Positions 16,370-31,300 of a stretch of DNA of 64,000 nt are shown piece by piece. The translations under genes and the position numbers were made by a program. Below the pieces are notes generated by a model. The model saw nothing but the letters and a program-made list of their open reading frames with translations. It searched no databases and was not told the origin of the DNA. Where the stretch lies: contig NC_092671.1 of NCBI RefSeq assembly GCF_964355755.1, positions 3,359,001-3,423,000 on the forward strand, in the 5' to 3' direction. Each line of letters opens with the position of its first letter. Position 1 is the stretch's first letter. The DNA comes from Antedon mediterranea (taxonomy: Eukaryota > Echinodermata > Crinoidea > Comatulida > Antedonidae).

Positions 16370-19300
16370 GTAAAAATAACAACACATAATCGATAATCCT
16401 TTAATCAATATCGATCTATTCCATCGCTATGGCATCTACATCGAAGGTTTTAAATAATTATATAACTGTTGTATTCTTACATTGTATTGTAATTTATATT
16501 TATGACAAACTCTAATTACGTCAAAGAAAACATCTGACCAAATTAACTTACACATTTATTATCACTACCCACTGCTTCTAAAAGCTTGGTTCCCACCAGG
16601 ACGCAACACAAGTGCGTGAGCGCAAACGCAACCGAATTGACCAATGACAAGCGACAGTTCGGATAATCCATCGCTTGCGATTGGTCAAGTTATTTACGTT
16701 GTGTTTACGTCCTTGCGTTGCGTCTGAGTAGGAACCAGGCTCAAATATAACTCAGCCATCAGCGCGGACTGATCTAGATGACGAACACAATGCTAGTGAT
16801 CTGGAGTTCGTGGGTTCGAGTCCCACTCGAGAATTCTAAATACATTTACAATTACGTCGTCATAGTTAGGCAAACATCTTATCAATTAAATTAATCCCTG
16901 ACGCAAAACAACTTTTAAGTAGTTTTTTTTAATTATCATCATATATTATTTTAATTTTTTTTTCAGCTGAAATCCTGTACACTGAATACTTCTGTCCATT
17001 TAGCGCCGCCGCAGACATTCCTGTAAATAGTAATACGACTAGTAGTAATGTTACCAGTATGACATGCATCTTGGAGCCGTACGCTGAAAGTACGTTACAT
17101 CTGACTGATGGCCTATCTCTCTCCGACGACGGCATCGTAGACGGCGCGATCCGGATGGAAGGAGACGCTGGTGATGGCGCTGGAAGCTATTTGAGTCTTC
17201 CTTTTAACGGACAGTGTACGCTTGATCCGGCCATGTGTGAGTCCGGTCTGGCCATCGGGTTGTTTGTCAAAGTTACCGATGACGATTTGCAACAAACTGG
17301 TCCAAAATACATATTAAGTTCAGGTAATGAAGACAACAGGAACATTTTACAAACTCTATTTTCGTTACGTTCACACACTGATCCGGATTCCGGTTCGGTG
17401 GTCGGTATCCGGGTTCATAGTGTTTTGCCTTTATCGGTAACGACAAATATATGGGTTTATTAACAATGTTGTATCTATATTTTGTAATGAACAGTACACA
17501 TTTCGAAACCGAAGCTATATATTATAATAACCTTTAAGTTTAGTTTTCATGCAAATTGTTAATTTCTTCCTAGGTTACGGCAATGCAACAGGGTTCGACA
17601 TATACCGTGAGTCGAACACTCTCGTCTTCCAAGTTCGTGACGGGACTCACCTGTGGACATCAATTGTTAATGATACACTGGACAGTAGCGGATACTTTCA
17701 CGCGGCGTTTGTGTGGAGTGAGGAAGAGGGCCTTACGGTTAGTATGGTCGTTGACCTAATGAGTATCCTTTGTCCGCCTCCCTAGTATGATTTTTTTTTG
17801 TTATAGGCTTAAAGACCAACTCAGATAGCATCGTACGACAAGGTCCGACGAAACGTCTCGACTCGTCGGTGCTATCTGAGTTGAATCCCGACGAGACGAG
17901 TCGTCTTGAGATAGCGTCGGGCGTAGTTGTTATGTTGTCGGGAGAACTTTAAACTTTCTCCCTACGAGACGACTCGTCGGGCCTCATCGTACGACGCTGT
18001 TTGAGTTGGCCTCAATCGAATCGATTGACACATACTTCTTTGAATGTTCGATTATCTTTAAAACTATAATACCGTATTAATATTATAGTGTTTTGAATTA
18101 TACTGTACATGTTTTTTATATAATTTCCTTTGTGTTTTTAAGGCTTTGATTGACGGCGAAGAAGTTCACCAGATGATGACAAAGGTTCCTTATTTCGTTC
18201 TCCCAAATTTAGGAAACATCACTTTGGGTGCCAGAATTGTAGATGGCGAGTTCACAGACTTCGCTTCCGGTACCTACGATGAAATGCAAATTATGCAGCT
18301 ATTCTTACCTGATGATGAACATAGAAAACTGGCCATAATGAATGGAATAGGTATGGAACGCCGCATTGGCAAATGTTTAGTTGCATATAATAGTCAAATA
18401 GTGGTCACTTACAAAATACAGTATATGTTATGTATACACACATTTTGTTTATTATTAGATGGCGATGACTGTCGTTATGTTACGTGTGACAATGGTATAT
18501 GTAGAGACGCTGGTATTAGAAACTTTACATGTGTCTGTGATATTGGCTACATCGGAACTCTATGCAGTGAAGGTAAATATATTCTATTTCTATTTTTTTT
18601 TTATCGAACTCCACTTTATTGTGATAAATATAAACAATTCATTGGAACAAGTACTTTATGCTATTGTTTTAATTGGTTATTCATTGCAAAACTTTTGACC
18701 AATCAGCAAACGTTCCTATGACGTAATTTTGTTGTTGTTCTTGAATGCAATGAAGTGTGACTAAACAAATTCAGAGCGGCGCGACGGCCGGAGGAACACA
18801 GCCTGGCTGGGTGGTCTAGGCCTAGGCGCGGCTACGTCGTCTGAATTTTTAATACAAATCAAATAAATACGCCGAGTAGCTTAAGTTAACAAAAACTTAT
18901 ATAATTAATTGCCCTTACGGCGAGGAGTAATCAATCCACCAGCCAGGCTCGCTCTACTATTTATATATTAGGCCTAGCTAGGCCCTAGTCTAGAGTATAG
19001 GTATAATATAGGCCATATAGGTGATGTGATTGGGTTTCGAAGGCTTTTTTCTAACTAACAAGCTAGTAGAGGGCATAGCGTAGTAGTAGAACACATAGGC
19101 CTAGGCCCTAGTTAGGCCTAGCCTAGTCCTTGATTAGTCCTATATAGGTTTAGTAAGTAGGTACGAACTTTAATTCAAAATATAAATGAATGCATTTTAA
19201 AAATAAAATAATGTTTTAATTCAACAGATGAAGATGATTGTGTTAATAGTCTATGCTTGAATGGCGCTACTTGCCATGATCGTATTGGCACTTACCGTTG

Positions 19301-22300
19301 CGAATGTGAATTTGGCTATGATGGAGATTTCTGTGAAATTGGTGAGTATAATAATAATATAATATGATATTCTTAATTATAGTAATAGTGTCAGCTAGAA
19401 AGACCATGTGAAAAACATTTTACCAAGAGCAATCATATATCTTGATGCGATATAATTGGTAGTATTTATTTTTGACGAAAAAGAAAATAGTAGTACTAGT
19501 AGGCCTAAGTTACTATACCTAGGGAAAGATACCACTTATTAACAAATTGCAACTCAGAGGGAAAAAAAGGAATTACTTATACTTATATTATTTTAATTTT
19601 TATCTCTAGATTTGACACCAACATTTAATTACAGTTATGTTGCTATAGTCTCACCAGAAGATCTTTTGGGTAAGTTTTGATCCAATGTATAATAGTAGTG
19701 CTTCGTTTGTAAACAATATACAAAAATGAAGGAAAAAAAATACTGTACATCAGCTGGCAGGCGTAGTTTAATAGATAATGATGAGTATAATAAATACACC
19801 ACAAAACGTAACTATCAATAAGTTATGGTTAAAAGAATTTTTTTTTAAATATGGATACTGCTAAAAGTATTGCCAATTTTGTTCCATACAAGTGTTGGGT
19901 TCTGAAATAATAAAATAGAAAGTACAGTCGACTGTCCAAATAAACTCGAAACTATCCCAAATTCTTTTTTACAATTAAACACACATTTGTAATACCAGAA
20001 TTTCTAGAAAGCCCAAACAAACCCAAGGGAAAAATATTTTTGTATTTTAGAATTGGTGTTATTATAATTTCTACCAAAATCTATTATTAACATCACAAAT
20101 TCTGATTAAAATATTGAGTTATCGTTTTCTTCAATATAGGCCGAAATAATATATACAACGCCCTCAATTGCTCTCTTCAAGTATTTTGCTCAGTTAATAA
20201 TAATAATTAAACATTTTTTATTTCCAATGTCCACAGATCAAAATGATGAGTTACTCAGAAATCCCTTATATGAGCTTGCTCAGCGCTTTGAATCTCTGGC
20301 AGATGACGGTAACCAGTTTACGGAGTTTGACGCTGTTGGCAGAGGAGAGGTAGGCATGCATGGTAGAATGACAGCAGCTGGGTCGTGGATGAATGCGGTT
20401 CCTGGCGGGGGAGAAATGTCTTTAGTAGGTGGAGATTGTCTCAGTCGGCCCGATTTGTGTCAGAACGGTTTTGCAGCATCGTTCTGGATGAAGATTTTCA
20501 GTTCCATAGATTTGGACACACCAGGCATTATACTACACGGTGGCGCTAACAAAGGATATGGCGCGTTTACAATGCTGGAGCTCACAGACAATTATGCCTT
20601 GATATTAACAGGTATTATAATGATAAATTATTATTATATTTATTTACAATACTACCAGTTTTTTTCGCAACTTCCTATAGCAAAAGATAAGTGTTCAAAG
20701 AGCGTGTTTGTTTGATTGGCAGCAGATAGGCTAGCAGATTGGATTTGTTTTTTATATTGCTGGTGATACAAATCCTTGTGTTTCATTTATTAATGCATTG
20801 GTATAGCACAAATAAAACTGAAATATTGTGTAAATGATTATATTGAAATGTTTGATAGTAAACCAGTAATTTTAACTTACAACTGATGAAGTCTAGCTGA
20901 CAGCTAGATGAAACTGTCTTGAAACGTAAGTTAAAATGACTCGTTTACTATCAATGAACTACATATCAATATACTAATCGACACCAGAGGAAAGTGTTTT
21001 CACTAGTAATAATTATGTCTTTATTATTTTAGTTGGTTATGCTGGTGGTGGCACTGTGTCTGGCACTTCTCGCTCCAACGCGGTCGAGGCAGGTCATTGG
21101 ATTAATGTAGGCCTAACATATTCTACACATTATGGTGTCGCTATTTTTATCAATGGACACCAACTCAGCTTACAATCCAGGCAAAGTGGCTCACCCGACA
21201 CCAGCAACTCAGATAGGATAACATTTGGTACGGTGTATACAGAAAACACGGCCTTTCCCATAGCTGTTTCTGATTTTGTCGTGTGGAACCGTTATCTTTT
21301 TCCTTTTGAACAGCACCGATTTCTTGGAGTAACTGGTAGGTACAAAATTTTATTTTTGAAATTAATTTTTTATGTGATCAAAATGTTCAAAATAAAACAT
21401 TAACTAATGAATTTTCTTTTTTTTTTTTAATTTTAGCAACGGAAGGATCCTATTTAAGAAAAGCAGCATATTATTGGACCAGTGACGGCTACATTGCACG
21501 CGATTTTGCTTCGTTATCCGAATACGCAACAAACTTGGCAAACACTTCTGAAATAACGTTACCAGGAGGAGAAGAAATTCTAACATCTAGAGGTCGAGAT
21601 GGGAAAGGTGAAGCCTCACATGTGAATGGGACCGACAACCTTTGGTTTCTGTTAGGTAGGTCAGGTTTATTGGCCTAGCCTGAAATAAAATGCTTTAAAG
21701 ATGTATGAAAGTAACAAATTTTGTTCACATTTTTTGCTCTGGAAAAGTCTTGAAAAAGTTACGAAAATTATTTATGTATGAAATCATTGCATTGCTTCTT
21801 TCAAATATTTTTTTTTTAACAGGTGACTTACCCGGAACGTGTATTAGCGATCCATTTCTATGCCAAGATGGCGTTACTCTCGCACTCTGGGCGAGAATTT
21901 ACCCAGTGCATGATGATGTACCTCACTTCATCATGAGTACGGGAGAGCAATCAACGAGGGGGATGTCGTTTTACATGCGTCGAGGTGTTCTTGGTGCCAA
22001 TTTGATTGATGGTGATAGGAAGTGGATAACAGAGATTGAATTTACACCTGATCCAGGTAATATTTGACTTATCTTCTTCTTTGTGCATATATTATCATAA
22101 TAATTAAATGCCGCCACACACTCCCACAACCGCACCCAGGGATTTTTTTGAAAATGTGGTTTAAAATTGGTAGAGAATTTCACAACATTGAGGCTGCCGC
22201 CACAAAAAACCTCTCTGACTCTAGAGTCCTAGTCTTTGGAGTCCAAAGCTGACCATTTCTGTATTATGCTGTGTGCCTTGTATGCGAAGATCAACACTTT

Positions 22301-25300
22301 GTATTAAAATTACTGTAAAAACAGGTAACTCATGAATGTCTGCAATTTTACACATTCTAGTTACTAGGTTGCAGGATCTTCATTTGGTTCTTTAGAAGAC
22401 CATTGGAAAACACTACTTTAATTGTTTTCTTTCAGATGATTGGATCCACCTTGCAATATCTTGGAGGAAGAACACAGGAATGATCTTATATAAAGATGGT
22501 TACATTGTCTCGTATGATGATGTTGGTATTCGTAAGATCCGAGAAGCTGATCTTGATACAAAAATTATCCTCGGTCGTAGAAATGATTTCCTAGATGCGT
22601 ATAGTTCAATGGAATTTGAGGAACTTGTATTCTGGGAGAGATTCGTGGAGACGTGGGATGCTAGAGAAGTGTTTGGTCTTTCAGGTAAAGCATGCATACT
22701 GATACTAATATTTGTTTGTCACCATTGTTTAATTCAATAAAGTAGAATAAAAAAAAAAAACATTTATAATTTTCAGGTTTTTTACAGGTTTTATAAAGTT
22801 ATGCAAATGTAAGTTTTCAAGACCTAAAAAACAATTTTAGAAATGTTTGATTACATTGTGTATAGTTTTGGAAATTTGCATTGTTGGCTCTTTGAAAAGT
22901 TATGAATATTAATTGTATGAACTCTGAATTTGTTTATTTTCAGAATTTGAGCAATATGATGATGCACTTTATCAATGGAAGTCTGAAGAGTTAATAACAA
23001 GTAAACTGGATATCCTAATGACAAAATCACTCGGCCAAGAAGAGTACATTGGGCCAACAGCAAGTGTTAGGGTAACAGAGGACCCCATGGCTGTAGATCT
23101 CACTCAGTCAGCTTCTGCTTTGAACTTGGGTAAGTAAGGTTCAATTGGCTTTGAAATTAACTACAAGATGCATGTTAATGTGTATTTGATAGAATGGTAC
23201 AATGACTCTTTGACTCAACAGCTGTGTAGTCGAATGACCCATTGTGAAGGTTGCTGTTGATTCCACAAGCCAAAACAAATCTTTCTTTTTGAATTCAATT
23301 TGCCAACTGAATAGATTTTATTGGCTTATGACTTAGTTTCCAAGGCCTTGACTCAATATGTTTTGAGTCAATTTAGGGAGTTGAGTAACTGACAAGAGTC
23401 TGACCTCTGACACTTACAAGTGTACCTATTGTGTTTCAGGTTCGTTTCAGTCTGACTGTTTCACAACACCTATGGATTGCAGTGAGGGTCTGAGTATCTC
23501 AATGTGGGTTAAACTGTTACATGGCTCTTCTAATGATCCAGTTGGTTATCTCCTAAGGTAAGCTTCAATTAGTTCAGTCAAATCAGTGTTCCCAGGATCC
23601 AAACTTGACACTTGACCCAGACAACCTTTTGACTTGTTAAACCTGACTTTGACCCAGACAACCTGACCCTCTCTTAAGCTCTGTCCACACTATCAAACTA
23701 GTTTGACAAAAAAAGTGTGATGTACCCAAATATGGTATTGATATTCTCAAATATGTTAGTGATATGACATTATCATGTCCACATATGGGCACATCACATT
23801 TTGTTTTCACATAAAATTTAATCCTGGAATTCAAAGACAATCATACATTACGATTCTTTTTTATTCTAGTGCTGGAAGAGGAGATGGTAGTGGCGTAGCA
23901 ATATACAAAGAAGGACATGATCTGATATTTGTCATTGAAAATGCAACTAACGTATGGGCAACGACAATTAATGTTCAGGTAATTTGTTTTCAATAATATT
24001 TCTATTTAATGACTGTAGGCCTAAAAGTATACAAGGAAGTGTAGATTTTATTAGGTATAGAAAAGCATATATCCATATTGGATGAGCTTAATTAACTGAA
24101 TGATTACTGTATTCAAATAATATGCATGAATTTATCTGTAATAATTTTGTATTATTTCATCTTGAATTCCTGTTTTAGGTGATACCAAATAATGAATTTT
24201 CCAACATAGCATTAACATGGTCTGCTAGTGCAGGTATAACAATTTACATAGATGGTAAGGCACCAGTCAAAGCTAATGTCACTAGTGTTCATGCACCAGT
24301 AGGAAGCGCTGCCAATGATCACATGACCATCGGACGACCAAATGACGCCAATTCAGACTATGGAAGTTTTATAATACTTAATCTTGTTGTCTGGGATAAG
24401 TATTTCTTTCCTCGGAAATCTCACAAACTTACAACTTTGACAGGTAAGATAAAAAAAACTCAATAACCTGAAGTGCTTTTTTTCTGGTATCCCAATAGCT
24501 GTTCTCACAATGATGTATGTACAACACATATGAGTTGACCAATTACAATTGACAGTTATGATGGTCCGTCATGTCGTGATTGGTCAAATTACAATTGGTG
24601 GGCTGACATCCTTGTGTTGCGTTCAAGTGAAAACTTGATCATGTTAAATTAGCCAAAAAGCTTGCTAAATAATTGCATAAACAGGTTAAAAGCAAACAAA
24701 ATGTAGTTACTGCAGTAACTGCAGAAGACTAATTTTGACATGGTTCTTAAGCTGTTTTAAGTTGTAATATATATAATACCATAATCTTATTTTTTTATTA
24801 TATACTAGATGAACAGATTGACTGCATACATAGCAACAAAATCTGCTGGCCGTTTGAGTCGTTACTTAGCCTCAAGTATCCATACACTTTGAGTTCGAGT
24901 GGAGCAAAATACAAATTTGACAGACGCTATAATGGGAGATCTGTTTACACCAATGGTCGAACGGGCGCGATCTCTCTCGGTAACTTCCGAAATGCTTGTC
25001 CTAAGCGCTTAACAGCTTGTGAGAACGGGTTTGTTTTAAGCATCTGGCTACGTTTGGAAGATAACGATCGAAATGTTGGAACACTTGTGAGTCTTGGAGC
25101 AGAGGTAGAAGGTAAGGAGTCTCATATTGTCTTTCACTGATGTTTCTTTATTATTTACTTGCCTAGCAAAAATCTGGAATTTACACCAGTGGTGTAACGG
25201 CTATGAGCGACCTGGGATCTTATGGTAGCCCCTGAGCAGTGTCCAAAGGAAAAAACAGGCTAAAAAATGCCAGAGCCACTCATTGTATATGCGATCAGAA

Positions 25301-28300
25301 TGAACTTCTTCAGTTTTGTTATTCTGAATATAAACAAGAAACTTTCAAATCATATGTCTTTTACATTATAACTTCTAAAATCATGGTTCTCTTTTAATTG
25401 TTAGATGAACAAGGAATTTCTCTGGTCAAAGATGAGTTTGGTCTCTTAGCAACAGTGGCTGATGGCAGTCACTTGTGGGTCAGCAGAATCTACAATGGCA
25501 ATTTTACATATGGTCCTTGGATGTTCCTTGGATGGACTTGGTCACCAAATGCAGGCATTGATTTGTTCATTGATGGAATTGATCTGACACATACCATTGT
25601 TAGTAAAAACTCATTTATATACAAAAATAAGTACCTTGGAAAAATTTTATTTTAATAAGTACCACTTATTGCTTTTTTCTGTTTGTTTGCAGGATAGCGT
25701 CAAAAATGTTTATGTTATCATCTTGAAATTTTGGGCGTACTATATGTGCTTACAGACAATGCCTTCAGAAATTTTTTTTAGAAAAATCTATATATTGGTG
25801 ACGTCATAAAGCTTGAGATATCTTTATCATGACTATGGACTAAAATATTAAATAACACGCCCTCGTTAGCTCTGCATTTTACCATAGAGATATTATAATG
25901 AACTATAATATCTCTATGATTTTCTTTTTCTATGTATTTCTTAGCTATGTTTATAAGGATTTTCACAATTTTTTTCTTATTCAGGATAACAAAACCGAAG
26001 AAGTTCGTTCTGGCCGCACGTACAATGAATTATTCCTTGGAAGAGGTTCCCTACTAGAAGGAAAATATATAGAAGCATATTTTGATGATGTTGAGCTTGA
26101 GTTCCCTGTTCTGTCGGAAGATTTACCAGACGCTGAAGATTTAACAGGAATTGATGGTTTGTATAAAAGTTATTTTATTTTCAACTAGTTAATCAATTAA
26201 AGAACGCCCTGCAAACTACAGTAAAGTAGTAAAACTTGATTCCCACTTGGACAACACATGAGTTGACCAATCACAAGTGAAAGTTTGGATGATCCATCGT
26301 GTCTGATTGGTCAAATTACTTGTGGTTACATATTTTAGGATCTTTAACTAAAAATATGTTTTATCTTTCTAGCTGTGACAGCTTATGCATCTGCGGATGA
26401 ATATTATAATCTTGTAACCAGTGATGAGGTCGAATTAGTTGATAGCAGTGTTGTCTCGGATCGCAATGATGATAGAAGTAGCGCCGTAAATACTGGTATA
26501 ACTAATACATCTCATAGTCTTGGTTTCATTGATATTGGTAAGTTTTGTTTATATAATATTAAAGATCTACAAGTTTTTTTACTGAAATAACATCATTTTA
26601 TTTATTTTTTTCAATGCAATTGAATGGAAGTCACTGCAATAAACAGTGTATAATTACCTAGACATTTATATAAATTGGTTAAAAAGCTGATTTTGATTTG
26701 ATTTAATATTGGTAAAAGATAAACATTTTGGCACAAATGCCGTTTCATACGTATAATACTTGAGCTGGAGTCGAAACGTCAACTGAAATATTAAAAACAT
26801 AAAAATGACAAAAGCAGAGACTAAAAAAATCTTTTTTTTTTAAATGTTCATAGGCGATTATTCCAGAACGTGCGTGAGTGACCCATCAAGATGCACGCCA
26901 TCTGGAGTTACATTGTCCATTTGGGTCAAGATAAATTCTCTTGAACATCTTTTGAACAATATCACAAATCCGACTAGTGTGGGATACATTCTCAGGTATG
27001 GCACGGCAAAATAACTGTTATTATTGTTATTATCATCTTAATTATACAAATCATTATCATCTGCAATCCTTTCAAACTTTATGTGACCAAATATGGACAT
27101 GATGATGTTATATCACTACCATATTTAAGCATATCACTACCATATTTGTGCACATCACACTTTTTTTTATAAAACTAGTTTGATAGTGTAGACAGAACTT
27201 TAGGGTCTTCTGCTATTCTGAAGAGTTCAATTTCTAGATTGGCATTCTATCTGGCATGGTGATATATGGACTGATCAGTATCTTTAGATATTGAGCTGAT
27301 TCGATGGAGTGTCCTGGCAGCTTTCATTTCATGAAGTACTTTTAATTGTATCTCAAAATGCTTGACTCCATCTCAGATTTTAATCTCCATTGTTTATGGC
27401 ACTAGTTTTACAAAGAAAAGCAATTTAAATCCAATTTTGCTTTTTGGTTTAAAGTGCTTTATCTCTTTGCATTTTGTCTCTCTTTTTTCTCTTTAAACTT
27501 TTAATTTTTAGCACACAGTTTTATATAGTTATAGTAAATATACATAAAATAATATAATAAATTTTATTTTTCTACACCAGTTCTGGTGCTCAGGCTCCAA
27601 ATGGACGTGGTTTCGCAGTAGCATATGATGGTGTAAATTTGACAGTCACAATGCAACACTCGAGGCATATGATTGAGTTCAGCACAGGCTTTGAGGACCC
27701 TGAGGGTTGGTTCAACCTTGCGGTGTCCTACAGTGAAGCACAGGGCTTACGTTTGTATATTGATGGTGTGCTTACTGGTAAGAATCATATTCGACTTACT
27801 GACCATTTTTATTGACTTGTAACATGTCTTAGTTAAACATCTTTAACATCCTTAAAAAAAATGGTTATATTGACCATTAATGTTTTTAAAAAAAGTTTTC
27901 ATTTAATTTCTTTAGGCCTAATAATAATAATAGTGTAGTTAATGTACAGTAGAACCTATTAAGGGGACACCTTTAGGAGCCAGCAAAGTGTCCCTTTAAT
28001 AGTGTCTTCTGAATAGTGGTTGGCATTGGTGATAGAACATATTTCCCATCATTTGTTTCACAGAGATGTGTGCCAACAGAGTGGGGAGAGGTAGGGGTTA
28101 GGGTATATTGCATTTTGTTAGCTATTAGGGAGGTTTCGCAACCTTACGAATACGATAACGAAAACGGATACGTCACGCACACGTTTTCGTTTTCGTAAGC
28201 CATAAAAAAATCTGTTTCGCATCGCAACAAAATATTGAGGCGCGTCCAAAATATGACTGCGGTAAATTTGAGCGAAGCGCAGGTACGTGTTGCTTGGTGC

Positions 28301-31300
28301 TTGGCTGCCTAGGCCTAGCGTAACATCAAAGCGAGTGAGGACTTTAAAAACTGCTATTTATCAAAATTGACTTGGCATTTTAGTAAATTACTTTAGTAAA
28401 TTACTTTCAATAAATCTATAATTATATTATAATCATGAATCATTCCTGATTCAAATGCAAAATGTGCAAAATAGATCAAAAACTATACTCGTTTTGTAGT
28501 TACGAATATGACTGGTGATATTCGTCAACACGAATACGCTTTACGAATATGAAATGGGGATCAGCTCAAAAGTTTAAAAAATGTATGACGTATCCGTTTT
28601 CGTTATCGTATTCGTAAGGTTGCGAAACCTCCCTAATATTATATTATAAATGAAACAACAAAAAAATATTATCTTTATTTACCTAATTTGAGGACAAATT
28701 TTTTAGGCTTACTAATAATATTATTATTATTCATATTTCTGTCTAAATATTATCTTTTTTACAGGTTCATCGACAGAAGAAATAGAGACACCCATAGTAA
28801 GTGATTTCGCTACTCATCTACACCTTGGCAAAAGAAATGATATGAATGGTGATTATCTGGGAGCATCATTCGATGACTTTGCTACATTCTACAAGACTTT
28901 CGAAGAAGATGATCCCTCACTTGCAGACACTTTGACAGGGAATGAAGCAGAAACTGGTGTTGGTATGTACATAATGATTTATAATGTGCTGTATCTACAA
29001 ATATGGGATTATTTGGAAAGTATCATGGATAACATCTAGTACACAACATCACATGTGACTATTATGAAAATATTTTAAGGTTGAGGTTATAATACTGTAC
29101 AGCATCACATATGACATTACAGAGCTTTTAAATTTGCGATGACCAATGACCAATCTAGGACAGGTCAATCAAACCTGTGTTGAGGAAGGGGCCACACATC
29201 TCAATATTCCTGCATATGCATAATGAACTAAAATGACGTGGTTTGGTCATTGTGAGTTGTCGCAAATTGAACTTTCTATTGATGCTAGGATACAGTCTTA
29301 CACACACTATTAAAAAATAGTAAAGAATTGTCTCCTGGTGTTCTGTATCTGTTGTGGGTCCTTAAAGGGCATATACAGCTACAAGCTGCACTGTCACTTT
29401 GCCTTGATAAATGATACTACATCTTGCACATCTGATTTTTTACTAAAATAATTTATATTTTGCAGTTGTAACCACGAATCATCCAGAACTAGATGCGTTG
29501 GCGCCATTTTCTGGAAAACCAGATTGTAAAGTCTTACACGATGCTGACTGTGCACGAAGCATTTACGAACTAAATGATGTGGTTAGTAATAATATAATGA
29601 TATTATAATACTTTTTACAAGAGGCTGTGTGGATACTTCAGGAGCCAACAAAATGTTAATAGGACTGTCCTCTGAATAGAAGTTTGCTTTAAGCTTTGTG
29701 TACACTGTCAAATTTGTGTGACAAAAAAATGTGTTGTGCCCATATATGGACATGATGATGTTATATCACTACCATATTTGGGCACATCTTACTTTGTTTA
29801 GATATTATATTTTCCTTTGTTTGTTTTAACAAAAAAAGTGTCCCTACAGTGTCCCTTGAATAGGAGGGGTCAATGATTAGGATAATGAAGATAATTGAGG
29901 TGATGATGAGAATGGTAATTAATTATTTACCATTTCAAGATAAATCAAATATTTAAAAGCAATAATCTAAAATTTTTTTTTTTTTTTTCAGTTAAGTGAT
30001 GAGGCGATTATAAACGGAACTGTTTATACCAGCGTTCGGAACCGACTTCGCTACCTTGTTGATCCTAGAAACGATGTTCCCCAAAACGACCTTGCATACT
30101 GTGTGGATGTGTTTGAAGCAATAGTTTATGCCCCAGTAGATTATAAACTTAATGAGACAGAAGCCATGTCTGAATTATCAGTAAGTTTCATTTTCCGTTT
30201 ACACTATATATACATTTGTACCTATGAATAATAATTCATTTGATTGTGTGTGGAGATTACAAGTAACTCTATTAAGGTAAAGGTAAGCCCAGTATTTCTG
30301 TAAGGAATGAGCTGGTAGGAGCTCATCTAAGCCTGTGCACATGATAGGGTGACCACACTGCTGTATTTTTTCACAGGTACTGATTTAGAGCAGAATGCAG
30401 GCACGCATTTAGGCACCCACTAAAGTTTAACTTTTATCTCTTTAAAAAAAATAAAATACTGACTACACATTGAACAAAATCAAAACAAAACACCATATCT
30501 GTGAAAAACGATCAAACAATCGATGGTTCCCACACACAGAACACGCATCTCTATACATGCGCAAACAAATGTTACACTGTGTTTACCAGCCAGAAAGCTC
30601 TGTCTACAAACTTTATGTGTCATATTACTACCATATTTGGGTACATTACACTTTTTTGTCAAACTAGTTTGATAGTGTAGACAGGGCTTTAGTAATATTT
30701 GTTTATCCGTAATTCACGTTTATTTTTAGGATTTGATTCAAATAACAAGCAATATGATGCAACCAAACCGATCTGAAAACTGGAAAAAAGTCAATGAGGT
30801 AAAACACTTTCTCTTTCAGAAAAATACTTTATACTTAGTACTTTATAAATATTTTATTTTTTTTATTGTTAGGTTTTGTTATTTTCATAATTAATTTTAG
30901 TTGAGTTAAGCGTAATAATTTTGTAAATATTTTTTTGATCAAACACATATGAAAACATACTCCCATAATGCAGCTAGTAATCAGTGCAAAGTTGTGGCTG
31001 GACCTTACCAGGTACCCATTTTGTACACATGGGTGGAGAGAGACAAACATAAGTATCTAAGAATACAAGTAATGCAGTGAGCATTGGATTCGAACCCACT
31101 ATCTCAGGATCAGTAGTCCAATGTCCAACACACTGTGCCACATGACCTTGCATTGCATACTGTACTGTAGGATCCTGAAACCTTATGAGTATTGTTTATT
31201 CATTATTTTAGGTTAGCATGGGTACACCATCACTAGTTAAAACTCTTGAAGATTATGGAATTCAAGTTTCTCGAAGATTAAGGACAAAATCTGGTCATGA

